A stretch of 64,000 nucleotides of DNA from positions 186,001 to 250,000 of the forward strand of contig OZ242263.1 of NCBI GenBank assembly GCA_965207125.1, read 5' to 3'. The stretch is from G965207125 sp965207125 (lineage in GTDB: Bacteria; Pseudomonadota; Alphaproteobacteria; Puniceispirillales; UBA1172). The position numbers and the translations under genes were made by a program. The notes under the pieces were generated by a model, which saw only the letters and a list, made by a program, of their open reading frames with translations, searched no databases and had not been told where the DNA came from. Shown piece after piece: positions 17,309 to 24,835 of the stretch. Every line of letters starts with the position of its first letter. The stretch's first letter is position 1.

Positions 17309-18061
17309 ATGGATATGACTCTTCGTAAAATGTTTGAGAAACATGCCGAGGATAACGGTTTTTCGATTCCGAAGGGCGAAAGGGATGGCTGGTTGATTTT
17401 TCAGGCGCCGCATGCGCCTAGCCAACTGGCTTTGTGTCAGTTACCAGAGGATAAAACGTTACTGATCGGGACATCACATCAGGGCGTGGGCGAAGAATTG
17501 TCTACCCTCCTCGCCTCTTCGCCAGTGAGACTCGATGGTTTTGATTGTTTTGTGACTCCAAGTTTTAACGAAATGTTCCAGATCATCGGCCGCATTTGGA
17601 AATTAGCCCGTTCTTTACCAAACGAGCCCCTCGCCGAATTCAACCGAAAAGTAAAAGAAAACCTATCCACCACGGAGGTTGAACGCCTACGCATCGAACG
17701 CATCGGGCAAGATATCTTCAGAAAAGCACTAATAAATTACTGGGATAGTAAATGCGCCGTAACCGGGGTGGATAATCTAGCCTTATTGCGAGCAAGTCAC
17801 ATCATTCCTTGGGCATCCTGCAAGACTAACGAAGAGCGTTTGAACGTTCTCAATGGACTGCTACTGGTTGCCCATCTAGATGCTGCTTTTGACGCAGGGT
17901 TGATTTCGTTTGATGAAACCGGCGGGATGATGATTTCGAGTTCTCTGAGTGAGTTTGATCAGAAAGCCCTAAACATTGTTGCTCGCCCACCCCTAAAGAA
18001 GTTTAACCCTGAACTAATGAAAAGATTGGAGCATCACCGATCCGAGATATTTAAGGAATAG
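17309..18061 (+). CDS. HNH restriction-type endonuclease
   Basis: 250 residues, last gene of the operon, 3 nt after the methylase stop. The C-terminal half is an HNH_2-type domain: the first histidine in ASHIIPWA (H164), then N182 and H189 in NGLLLVAHLDAAFDAGLISF. This arrangement is typical of HNH nucleases linked to restriction. The N-terminal 130 residues are of unknown fold and could bind DNA or partners. Its tight operon position behind two helicases and a methylase suggests it is the cutting component, taking the place of the phospholipase-D-type DrmC found in DISARM. An AT-rich hairpin 8 nt after the stop may end the transcript. Confidence 0.88.
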   Translation: MDMTLRKMFEKHAEDNGFSIPKGERDGWLIFQAPHAPSQLALCQLPEDKTLLIGTSHQGVGEELSTLLASSPVRLDGFDCFVTPSFNEMFQIIGRIWKLARSLPNEPLAEFNRKVKENLSTTEVERLRIERIGQDIFRKALINYWDSKCAVTGVDNLALLRASHIIPWASCKTNEERLNVLNGLLLVAHLDAAFDAGLISFDETGGMMISSSLSEFDQKALNIVARPPLKKFNPELMKRLEHHRSEIFKE

Positions 18062-18068
18062 TGTTAGC

Positions 18069-18099
18069 ATGAATTTTATTATTCTGAATAATTATTCAT
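18069..18099 (+). terminator. AT-rich hairpin after the defence operon
   Basis: ATGAAT-ttt-ATTATT pairs with AATAAT-t-ATTCAT around a CTG loop. It starts 8 nt after the HNH stop codon. The stem is weak (A/T pairs mostly) and there is no strong T-run, so termination is plausible but not certain. Confidence 0.4.
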
Positions 18100-18121
18100 G
18101 ATTTCTTCTATGCGGATTATA

Positions 18122-18160
18122 CCTTGAAGGTCGTGGGTTCAGATCCTGCCGTCATCGCTT
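18122..18160 (+). other. tRNA-like 3' fragment
   Basis: The segment ending ggtcgtgggttcagatcctgcc has the look of a tRNA variable loop plus T-arm (GGTTC-GATCC type) followed by gtcatcgc as a possible acceptor strand. I cannot reconstruct a D-arm or assign an anticodon. It lies 60 bp after the defence operon and could be the counterpart of the tRNA-Arg remnant at 4425. The rest of 18100-18535 holds no gene that I can see. Confidence 0.35.
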
Positions 18161-18448
18161 ACACGGATCACAACCTCAACGTCCAAATAAGCGGGATTAA
18201 ACCTATGCGGCGCTCTCGATCATCTTTGATCTCTCCCAAAAGATGGAATATTATAAATTCATCGCGACGTGCTGAAACAACCTGCCCGTGATCTTGATCG
18301 TCCTTAAGGCCGTTACTCTATCAGGAATAACAAGGTGAGGTTTGCTTGTTCAGGAGAAATCATCCTTCATGGCAAGCACATCTATCTCCAAATCAACTGC
18401 GATCTTTCATCCCATAATGATAAGAATAAGATCATATAGCGCCCTCGC

Positions 18449-18475
18449 GCCACAGCCGCACGGATGAACACCCTG
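18449..18475. repeat. Degenerate repeated segment, copy C (partial)
   Basis: The string gccacagccg followed by cacggatgaacaccctg matches copy A near 4345-4377 apart from a 5-bp gap and scattered changes. The following cctaaaaaccag resembles sequence near 22170-22190, downstream of copy B. It lies just downstream of the 3' end of the Fic gene. Confidence 0.45.
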
Positions 18476-18535
18476 CCCCCTAAAAACCAGCACTACGGCG
18501 ATGCAAAATGTCAACCCTCAGGGCTTATCGACAGC

Positions 18536-19639
18536 CTATAGATCGGCGAGGTTGTAGCTTGTGCTTCTCCCACTGCCTTCATTCTTGCGGAGCACACCGA
18601 GGTCAATGAGCTCTGTGATGTCGCGTAAGGCTGTGTCGGACGAGGTTTTCGTGAGTTTGGCCCATTTGCCTGATGTGAGTTTACCCTCAAAGCCATCTAG
18701 AAGACGGTTGATTACCTGGCGCTGCCGGCCGTTCAACGACTGCTCGCGTAACTGCTCCCACACTCTTGCCTTGTTCAGAACTAGGCTGAGCAGATCGTCC
18801 GCGCCTAGGAACGCCCGATCAAGGCAGTCAAGGAACCAGACGAGCCAGTTGGTAACATCGAGACCGCCTTTTTGTGTGTGTTCCAAAGCGTCGTAATAGG
18901 CATCACGTTCACGGCGGGTTTGCGCTGACATACTGTGGAAGCGTTGCGGACTGCTTTCTGATCGGGCTAGAGCCATATCGGCGATCGCCCGTGCGATGCG
19001 GCCATTACCATCCTCAAAAGGATGGATCGTGACGAACCATAAGTGCGCAAGCCCTGCACGTAGCACAGGATCAGTGTTGTCAGGTGTCTTAAACCATTCA
19101 AGAAAGGCAGCTATCTCATCGGGCAAGCGAGCGGCATTAGGTGCTTCAAAATGCACTTTTTCTCGGCCGTAAGGACCGGAGACCACCTGCATCGGCTCCG
19201 CTTCTTCATCGCGCCAGATAGCGACCGTGATCCGCCTTATTCCACTGCCCCCAGTGGGAAAGAGTGCGGCATGCCAATTGAATAGCCGCTCTTTGGTCAA
19301 TGGCCCATCATAGTTCTGGGTCGCATCGAGCATCATCTCGACCATCCCTTCAACATATCGGTCAGCCGGTGCAAGTCCGCCGATGTCGATTCCAAGTCGC
19401 CTTGCAATAGAAGAGCGTACGGCATCACGGTTGAGCACCTCGCCCTCAATATCGCTTGATTTGACAACGTCTTCGGTCAGTGTGCTGAGAAGAGCTTCGT
19501 TTTGCAGATCGAAGCCAAGCACCCCCATCCGGCCGATCAACCACCCCTGTCGATAACGGACCCCAGCGAGCCGATCAGCAATGCTTTCAGCTGACCAATG
19601 GAAATGAGGCCAATCTTCTCGCTCATGGATATATTTCAT
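18536..19639 (-). CDS. Fic family protein with N-terminal DUF4172-type region (class II, autoinhibited)
   Basis: 367 residues. The Fic core motif HPFEDGNGRIAR spans 206-217 with all catalytic and phosphate-binding residues present. Fic enzymes usually transfer AMP from ATP to target proteins. An N-terminal inhibitory motif S61-xxx-E65-G66 matches the (S/T)xxxE(G/N) rule, placing it in class II, with the inhibitory helix in the same chain. The first 50 residues (MKYIHERE, then QGWLIGRM) look like DUF4172. The C-terminal 70 residues look like a winged helix, so the protein may bind its own promoter, where repeated CCGCAAA sites occur. It is a toxin-like or regulatory accessory gene within the island; the target protein is unknown. 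Confidence 0.9.
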   Translation of the reverse strand: MKYIHEREDWPHFHWSAESIADRLAGVRYRQGWLIGRMGVLGFDLQNEALLSTLTEDVVKSSDIEGEVLNRDAVRSSIARRLGIDIGGLAPADRYVEGMVEMMLDATQNYDGPLTKERLFNWHAALFPTGGSGIRRITVAIWRDEEAEPMQVVSGPYGREKVHFEAPNAARLPDEIAAFLEWFKTPDNTDPVLRAGLAHLWFVTIHPFEDGNGRIARAIADMALARSESSPQRFHSMSAQTRRERDAYYDALEHTQKGGLDVTNWLVWFLDCLDRAFLGADDLLSLVLNKARVWEQLREQSLNGRQRQVINRLLDGFEGKLTSGKWAKLTKTSSDTALRDITELIDLGVLRKNEGSGRSTSYNLADL

Positions 19640-19652
19640 TATCGCCGCTTCC

Positions 19653-19714
19653 TTTGCGGTGATTATGGCCGATATTCACCGCAACAGTCAAGACAAACAC
19701 CGCAAAATTTGCGG
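19653..19714 (-). promoter_or_regulatory. Promoter and CCGCAAA operators of the Fic gene
   Basis: On the minus strand, TTGACT (19691-19686) and CATAAT (19667-19662) are separated by 18 bp and sit upstream of the Fic start at 19639. A perfect inverted repeat CCGCAAA-A-TTTGCGG (19700-19714) lies just upstream of the -35. Another CCGCAA (19679-19684) lies in the spacer, and TTTGCGG (19653-19659) lies between the -10 and the start codon. Such placement is typical of a repressor array. The Fic protein's own winged-helix tail is the obvious candidate binder. Confidence 0.6.
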
Positions 19715-19778
19715 CTAAAACTTGGATTATTTGCCACATCGTGCCGCCTATTCCAACGCAGGGCATTCGTCTGGACGG

Positions 19779-21995
19779 CTAGCGGCTAGCTGCGATTGTT
19801 TTGGTAAGTGCTTTGTAGTAAACTGGGGCCACTTCCTTTATCATTATCTTAAGGTGCTTGACGTTGGTTTGGGTCTCTCCGACGAGTGCTGGATCTAGAC
19901 CAGATGAGGTTGGATGCGATAGAACATTGGTGTAGTTATAGAGAGCCGTTTTTTTTACGTCATCATCATAGTCTAAGTTTTTGAGGCGTTTATAAAAACT
20001 GATTCCCTCAGAATGTTGAACTAAAAATGTCTCAAGAACTTTGCGGACAATATTGGGTATTCGGTATGATTGTTCGATTGAGCCATCCGATTCAAAATCC
20101 TCAAGTATCTTAAACAAATAGATAAACTCATTTTTATTTTTGATCAATGTCTCATCTAATGGCTTAATCTCAGCTTCTCTAGTGCCATGGCTAGGAGATG
20201 AGCAATGCAACATCCAATATGTCTTTTCTTTTTCATAGGCAAACCAATCAAGTAGCAACTTCAGAAACTCAAAATTATGTGTGAGTAAGAAAACTTGCTT
20301 GGATGCATCCTTAACCGCGTCTTTTAGGGAGGCAAATGCTTGATAAACTGAACTAGAATCTAGACTAGAAATCGGATCGTCGATGACCACGATACCTTCT
20401 GCAAGGTTGAAGTCTGTATCTTTCAAACTAACAATAAAGTGCAGGAATGTAATCGCAGTTTTTTCACCTTCGCTCAATCGTTGGGCTTTTCGACCAAAGC
20501 GTTTGATTACATAACCCTCCCCTTCTGCCTCAAACTTCAGGTCATCGCGGCCAAGAAAACCTGCCAGTTTCTTCGACATGTCGTCTGCCGCTCGATGTAA
20601 ATTAGAAATTTTTCCTCGGTTTTCCTCGATGCTACTTTCTAAGCCTGTGATACCAGGTTTTGCTGGAACACCTTTAACGCAATCACTAATCTCAATCTCC
20701 AGACCAACGATTTCGGAGGATATCTTATTCACCTTTTCATTAATCTCGCTAAAAAAATGTCTCTGGATCTCAGTGAAGTTGTTGACCAAGCGCTTTTGGA
20801 AATCATCCGTTTCTTGGTTATGGCGTCGGATCAGAGCGTTAAGGGACGTCAATGCTTCGTTCCAAGCCGAGCTGTTGCACGTGGGAAGTTCCTCAGTGTA
20901 GCTCTCAGTGCGCCGGCGGAGTTTATCGTCCAGTGCTTTCTTGAACACCTCGAGGTTTGACAAAACTTGTTTTCGTTCATTGTCGAGTACCTCGAAACAT
21001 TGGGAAAACTCCTCCCTTAGTTCAGGGTAGAAGTCCGTTTCCTTCAACTCGCGGCGAGAGTTTATCTCGTTTATGATTTTATCTATGACGGCAATAGCCT
21101 CCTCGATTTCTGTCTTCAGGTTGCTGTCCGATTGGTTGAAATGTGCCGCCAGCTCCTCCTCACGTTCTTCAGGAATGGTTTGCTGACAGTACTCACATTT
21201 TCTATCATCTTTTGAGGCATGGAGTTTCCTGCCCCGTTCGATCCATAAGGCTAGTTCATGATTATCCTTAAGACGTTCGATCGCTGATGAGGTTGCGCTT
21301 TTTTGAAGAATTCTCTCAATACCGCCGCGTTGCAAATCTAGGGTCTCAAAATTGGGAACCATGAGTTCATTCTGCTCGTTCATTTCTGGTTGCTTTATTG
21401 CTTGGGTAGTAATTGCCAATTCTTCGGCTGTAAGTAGTTTGAACGGGGTCAATTCTTTATAGTCTTTTTCAGCATGACTTTTGTTGTAGGTTCTTGAGAT
21501 AGTGCCCGCATTGGTAATAAGACGAGCCACATTGGTGAAAAGTTCCCCTTTGTCCTTCTTAAGTTTTTCGAGATCACCCTCTTTCTTTTTTTTCTCTTCT
21601 CGCAAACTGACAAGAGCTTTTTCGTCTGCTTTCACTTTCTCTGCCAGAGTCTTGCTTTCTTCACCAATGACGTAAATTGGTTTCATCTTACCTTTATTAT
21701 CTTCAAGCTGACCGATGTTTGCCTCCACATAGTCGGGATTAAAAACTTTAACCTTACGCGTGTAGGGGTTTTTTTGCTCAAAAGGCCCATCTTCTGTTGT
21801 GATCTTGTACTTCAGATCAGGAAAACCATCGGCACATCCTTTGCCCAAATCTGCAAAAAAACGCGACAACGTACTCTTTCCTGAACCGTTAAGGCCATAA
21901 ATCAGATTGAGCCTTTGAAAAGGTTCCATTTCTTTGGGCTTCTTATAGTTTGCGAAAACGCCAAGGTTTTCAATTTTTTCAAAAAATGTAATCAA
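19779..21995 (-). CDS. AAA_13-type ABC ATPase, RloC/PrrC-like (possible anticodon nuclease)
   Basis: 738 residues from a TTG start at 21995 with GAGGA 8 nt upstream. Walker A is GLNGSGKS (34-41). Long coiled-coil regions flank a CEYC pair (C267, C270) that may form a zinc hook. The ABC signature is LSEGEK (from 507), the Walker B is IVVIDDP (535-541), and LTHN (571-574) provides the H-loop. RloC and PrrC combine this ATPase type with a C-terminal anticodon nuclease whose catalytic Arg, Glu and His lie as R-x3-E then H about 32 residues on. Here R651-x3-E655 and H694 (YTNVLSH) show a similar pattern with a 39-residue gap. That makes a tRNA-cutting abortive-infection role plausible but unproven. 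No linked type I restriction genes are visible. Confidence 0.75.
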   Translation of the reverse strand: MITFFEKIENLGVFANYKKPKEMEPFQRLNLIYGLNGSGKSTLSRFFADLGKGCADGFPDLKYKITTEDGPFEQKNPYTRKVKVFNPDYVEANIGQLEDNKGKMKPIYVIGEESKTLAEKVKADEKALVSLREEKKKKEGDLEKLKKDKGELFTNVARLITNAGTISRTYNKSHAEKDYKELTPFKLLTAEELAITTQAIKQPEMNEQNELMVPNFETLDLQRGGIERILQKSATSSAIERLKDNHELALWIERGRKLHASKDDRKCEYCQQTIPEEREEELAAHFNQSDSNLKTEIEEAIAVIDKIINEINSRRELKETDFYPELREEFSQCFEVLDNERKQVLSNLEVFKKALDDKLRRRTESYTEELPTCNSSAWNEALTSLNALIRRHNQETDDFQKRLVNNFTEIQRHFFSEINEKVNKISSEIVGLEIEISDCVKGVPAKPGITGLESSIEENRGKISNLHRAADDMSKKLAGFLGRDDLKFEAEGEGYVIKRFGRKAQRLSEGEKTAITFLHFIVSLKDTDFNLAEGIVVIDDPISSLDSSSVYQAFASLKDAVKDASKQVFLLTHNFEFLKLLLDWFAYEKEKTYWMLHCSSPSHGTREAEIKPLDETLIKNKNEFIYLFKILEDFESDGSIEQSYRIPNIVRKVLETFLVQHSEGISFYKRLKNLDYDDDVKKTALYNYTNVLSHPTSSGLDPALVGETQTNVKHLKIMIKEVAPVYYKALTKTIAASR

Positions 21996-22027
21996 TGTTA
22001 TAATTCCTCAAAGTTTAGATTTTGTAT

Positions 22028-22134
22028 CCATCTTGCTAAAATAGCTGATACGTCAATAGCGCAAAAAATCAAGCCATTTTACTCGATGGAAGATCGCCTC
22101 CTAAGTGCAGATAAATGCTCTGACGTCGGAGAAC
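22028..22134. repeat. Degenerate repeated leader segment, copy B
   Basis: Upstream of the RloC-like gene, two blocks (22028-22103 and 22107-22134) match copy A upstream of the HNH-HIT gene in the same orientation. The ATG that probably starts the HNH-HIT gene is conserved here too (22031). In this copy it opens only a 7-codon frame (MDTKSKL) that stops at 22008, overlapping the Shine-Dalgarno of the RloC-like gene. This supports a copied leader rather than common ancestry of the genes. Confidence 0.7.
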
Positions 22135-22739
22135 TCCATCCGCCACCGCCACCGAATGAAGACAACTCTTTGCCTTAAAAACCATTGCTCTTAGGCAAGT
22201 CTTGAAGGGGTAAGAAGATTGTGAAAGGTTGTAATGCGATTTCAAATTTGAGTCTGTATCAAACCGTTTCATCCAGAATAAACCCAATACGCATGGTCAT
22301 ATTCAAAAGCCTTGAGGAAGAGAATTCCTCATCGGTCGTGCCCTCGTTAGCCGTGAGTTCTAAGCAATATCCGGGTACGGGGGGTAACTTCTAGAATATC
22401 CGCGTAATCTGCGACGAGATCATCAATGCCCAAGGTTCAGCGACGTTGGTCGTAGATCTCGATGTTACCGATGAGTTGCACTGTTAATCCGGCATATTCC
22501 GAGTCAGCCACTCCTCCTCGCTTGGCGCATCTCATTGGCCGCAGACTGATAATCACGGGCCTCGATCATCTCAGTGCACCTTGTGGTCATTTTGGCCCAA
22601 CGGCCGGGTAGGTTCGCTATCGGTAAAAAAACCTAGTTTTATCTACCGCACCCCACTCTTAGTCACAAATCCAAGATGATCACTACACAGGAGATCTAGT
22701 GTTACCTCCCCAAATATAGCAAACCAAACGCATTTCATG
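22135..22739. other. Non-coding stretch between defence island and chromosomal block
   Basis: I see no intact gene. Around 22515-22600 the minus strand holds a 29-codon frame with a helical look (EARDYQSAANEM), vaguely like a phage lysozyme C-terminus, but far too short to call. An imperfect palindrome, cggtaaaaaaac-cta-gttttatctaccg, lies at about 22620-22647. The region looks like decayed accessory sequence. Confidence 0.4.
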
Positions 22740-22768
22740 TTGTCATAGCTCTAGGGCCTCTATACTAT
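22740..22768 (+). promoter_or_regulatory. Predicted sigma-70 promoter for the aldo/keto reductase gene
   Basis: TTGTCA (22740-22745) and TACTAT (22763-22768) with a 17-bp spacer, 85 bp before the start codon. A small inverted repeat TGACCA-caa-TGGTCA lies downstream at about 22807-22821 and could be an operator. AAGGAT precedes the ATG at 22854. Confidence 0.45.
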
Positions 22769-22853
22769 AACGGCTGATCAACTCTTATGATCATTCCATC
22801 AATCAATGACCACAATGGTCATCACTCCCCTACCCCATCTTTAAGGATATTTA

Positions 22854-23900
22854 ATGCGATATAACACCCTTGGCCGCAGCGATATTAAGGTCTCCCCACT
22901 CTGCCTCGGCAGTATGACTTGGGGAACTCAAAACATTGAAACCGAAGCCCACGAACAGATAGACATGGCGCTAGCCTATGGTATCAATTTCATCGATACC
23001 GCTGAAATGTACCCCACCAACCCTCTTAGCCTTGAGACCCAGGGCGATACCGAGAGGATTATCGGCTCTTGGATTGAAAAAACAGGACGCCGCGATGAGG
23101 TGGTTCTTGCAACCAAGGTTTCGGGCGCGGGCTATAAAAATGTCCGCGACGGCGCAGCGATCTCACCCAAAACGATCATCGACGCCCTTGAAGACTCGCT
23201 GAAATCACTCAAAACCGATTATATAGACCTCTACCAGCTTCACTGGCCTAACAGAGGCTCGTATATGTTCCGCCAGAACTGGCACTTTGACCCCACAGAC
23301 CAAGACGGGGGCGAAGTTGAAAGGCATATGCTTGAGGTCTTAGAGACTTTTGAGACCCTCATCCGTGAGGGCAAAATCCGCGCAATCGGACTATCCAATG
23401 AAAGCTGCTGGGGAACAACACAATGGCTTGAGTGCGCTGAGAAGAATACCCTGCCCCGCATGATGTCGGTGCAGAACGAATATAGCTTGTTACACCGCCT
23501 CTATGATCTTGATATGGCAGAAATGACGCATCATGAAAACGTTGGCTTGCTCGCATACTCCCCTCTGGCCTGCGGGTTGCTCACCGGCAAATACGCGCCT
23601 GACACTAAGCCTCCTGAAGGCACGCGCCTTGCGATCACCGGAAACCTTGGCGGGCGCACCACCGATCGCGCATGGAAGGCGATCGATGCCTATCGCCAGG
23701 TCGCTGAGAACTTTGGGCTTGATCTAAGCCAGATGTCGCTGGCATGGTGTCTAAGAAGACCCTTTATGACTTCGGTTATTCTAGGCGCGACCTCGACCGC
23801 GCAGCTAGAAACCATTCTCAAATCCGCCGAGGTAACCTTGAAAGATGAGGTCATGAAAGCAATCTCCGAGACCCACTACGCGCATCCGATGCCTTTCTAG
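22854..23900 (+). CDS. tas: NADP(H)-dependent aldo/keto reductase, Tas-like
   Basis: 348 residues, the usual length of the Tas subgroup. The TIM-barrel reductase signatures are present: LGRSDIKVSPLCLGSMTWG at the N-terminus, FIDTAEMYP containing the catalytic Asp and Tyr, a lysine strand LATKVSG, YQLHWPNR with the catalytic His, and IRAIGLSNE. Such enzymes reduce aldehydes or ketones with NADPH; the substrate is not evident. It is followed after 2 nt by an EamA transporter gene, so the two are probably co-transcribed. It marks the start of ordinary chromosomal gene content. Confidence 0.9.
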   Translation: MRYNTLGRSDIKVSPLCLGSMTWGTQNIETEAHEQIDMALAYGINFIDTAEMYPTNPLSLETQGDTERIIGSWIEKTGRRDEVVLATKVSGAGYKNVRDGAAISPKTIIDALEDSLKSLKTDYIDLYQLHWPNRGSYMFRQNWHFDPTDQDGGEVERHMLEVLETFETLIREGKIRAIGLSNESCWGTTQWLECAEKNTLPRMMSVQNEYSLLHRLYDLDMAEMTHHENVGLLAYSPLACGLLTGKYAPDTKPPEGTRLAITGNLGGRTTDRAWKAIDAYRQVAENFGLDLSQMSLAWCLRRPFMTSVILGATSTAQLETILKSAEVTLKDEVMKAISETHYAHPMPF

Positions 23901-23902
23901 TT

Positions 23903-24835
23903 ATGTTATACCGGAGAGTGAGACGCGCCCGGCGAATTCTTTCAAGAAATAAAACTCTACTTGGAATCATCATTATTATTTTTACGGTGATTCTGTTCTC
24001 TATCCAGGACGGGTTGTCCAAATATATGGCACAGCGCTATGACGTGGTCACCATCGTCATGATTCGCATGTGGTTTATGTTGATGTGTGTCGTTGGCTGG
24101 AGCATGACACGGCAAGAAGGAGTGGCTGGCGTCATCCGCACCAAGCACCCGGTTCTGCAAATCACCCGCGGGGTACTTCTCAATGTGCAAATCTGCGTTT
24201 TGATTTACTCGTTCACAGCCATTGGGCTCGCCGAAAGCCTCGCGGTTTTCTCTTGCTACCCCCTCTTGGTCGTCGTGCTGTCTATACCCATCCTCGGCGA
24301 GAAAGTCGGCTGGCAACGATGGAGCGCGGTTCTGGTGGGTTTCTCTGGCGTTATGCTGATCATACAACCCGGCAGCGACGTGTTTAGCATCACCTCGTTC
24401 ATCCCTCTGATCTCCGCGCTGATGTTTGCCACCTATTACGTGTTAACCCGCTATGTCGTGCGTGAGGACAGTGCGATGACCAGTTTCTTTTGGATTGGCG
24501 TTACTGGCTCGGTTCTGTTCACCCTTGTGATTCCGTTTTTCTGGACACCGATCGCCGCCGTGCACTGGCCTTTAATGGCCTTGCTGTGCGTCTTCAGTGT
24601 GTTGGGGCATTTTCTTGTGATCAAAGCCCTTGAGTTTGCCGAAGCCACCACCTTACAGCCTTTTACCTTCTTACAGCTGGTGTTCGGCTCAGCGATCGGG
24701 ATCATTATTTTTGATGAAGTCATCCGCACCGAAATGCCGATTGGCGCGGCGATTGTGGTCGCCTCAGGGCTTTTTACTATCTGGCGGGAGAGTCGCGCGC
24801 GCGCAAAACTCAGGCCAACGCGCGCGAAAGCGTGA
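23903..24835 (+). CDS. EamA/DMT family transporter
   Basis: 310 residues, start codon 2 nt after the reductase stop. It is strongly hydrophobic with about ten membrane segments in two halves, the standard layout of EamA (RhaT/YdcZ-type) drug/metabolite transporters. The N-terminal 18 residues are basic (RRVRRARR) and the tail is also basic, fitting cytoplasmic ends. The substrate is unknown. Its last 72 bases overlap the 3' end of the convergent hflX gene, so the C-terminal tail is shared coding sequence on opposite strands. Confidence 0.88.
   Translation: MLYRRVRRARRILSRNKTLLGIIIIIFTVILFSIQDGLSKYMAQRYDVVTIVMIRMWFMLMCVVGWSMTRQEGVAGVIRTKHPVLQITRGVLLNVQICVLIYSFTAIGLAESLAVFSCYPLLVVVLSIPILGEKVGWQRWSAVLVGFSGVMLIIQPGSDVFSITSFIPLISALMFATYYVLTRYVVREDSAMTSFFWIGVTGSVLFTLVIPFFWTPIAAVHWPLMALLCVFSVLGHFLVIKALEFAEATTLQPFTFLQLVFGSAIGIIIFDEVIRTEMPIGAAIVVASGLFTIWRESRARAKLRPTRAKA

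Noticed and set aside
4769..18061. BREX or Dnd system
   Set aside because: No PglZ, BrxC, BrxL or DndBCDE-like genes are visible; gene content fits DISARM or Druantia better.
22069..22287. 72-codon minus-strand frame upstream of the RloC-like gene
   Set aside because: It covers the repeated leader segment, lacks motifs and has no ribosome-binding site.
22515..22600. Phage lysozyme remnant on the minus strand
   Set aside because: Only about 29 codons with a loose resemblance; not enough to support a call.
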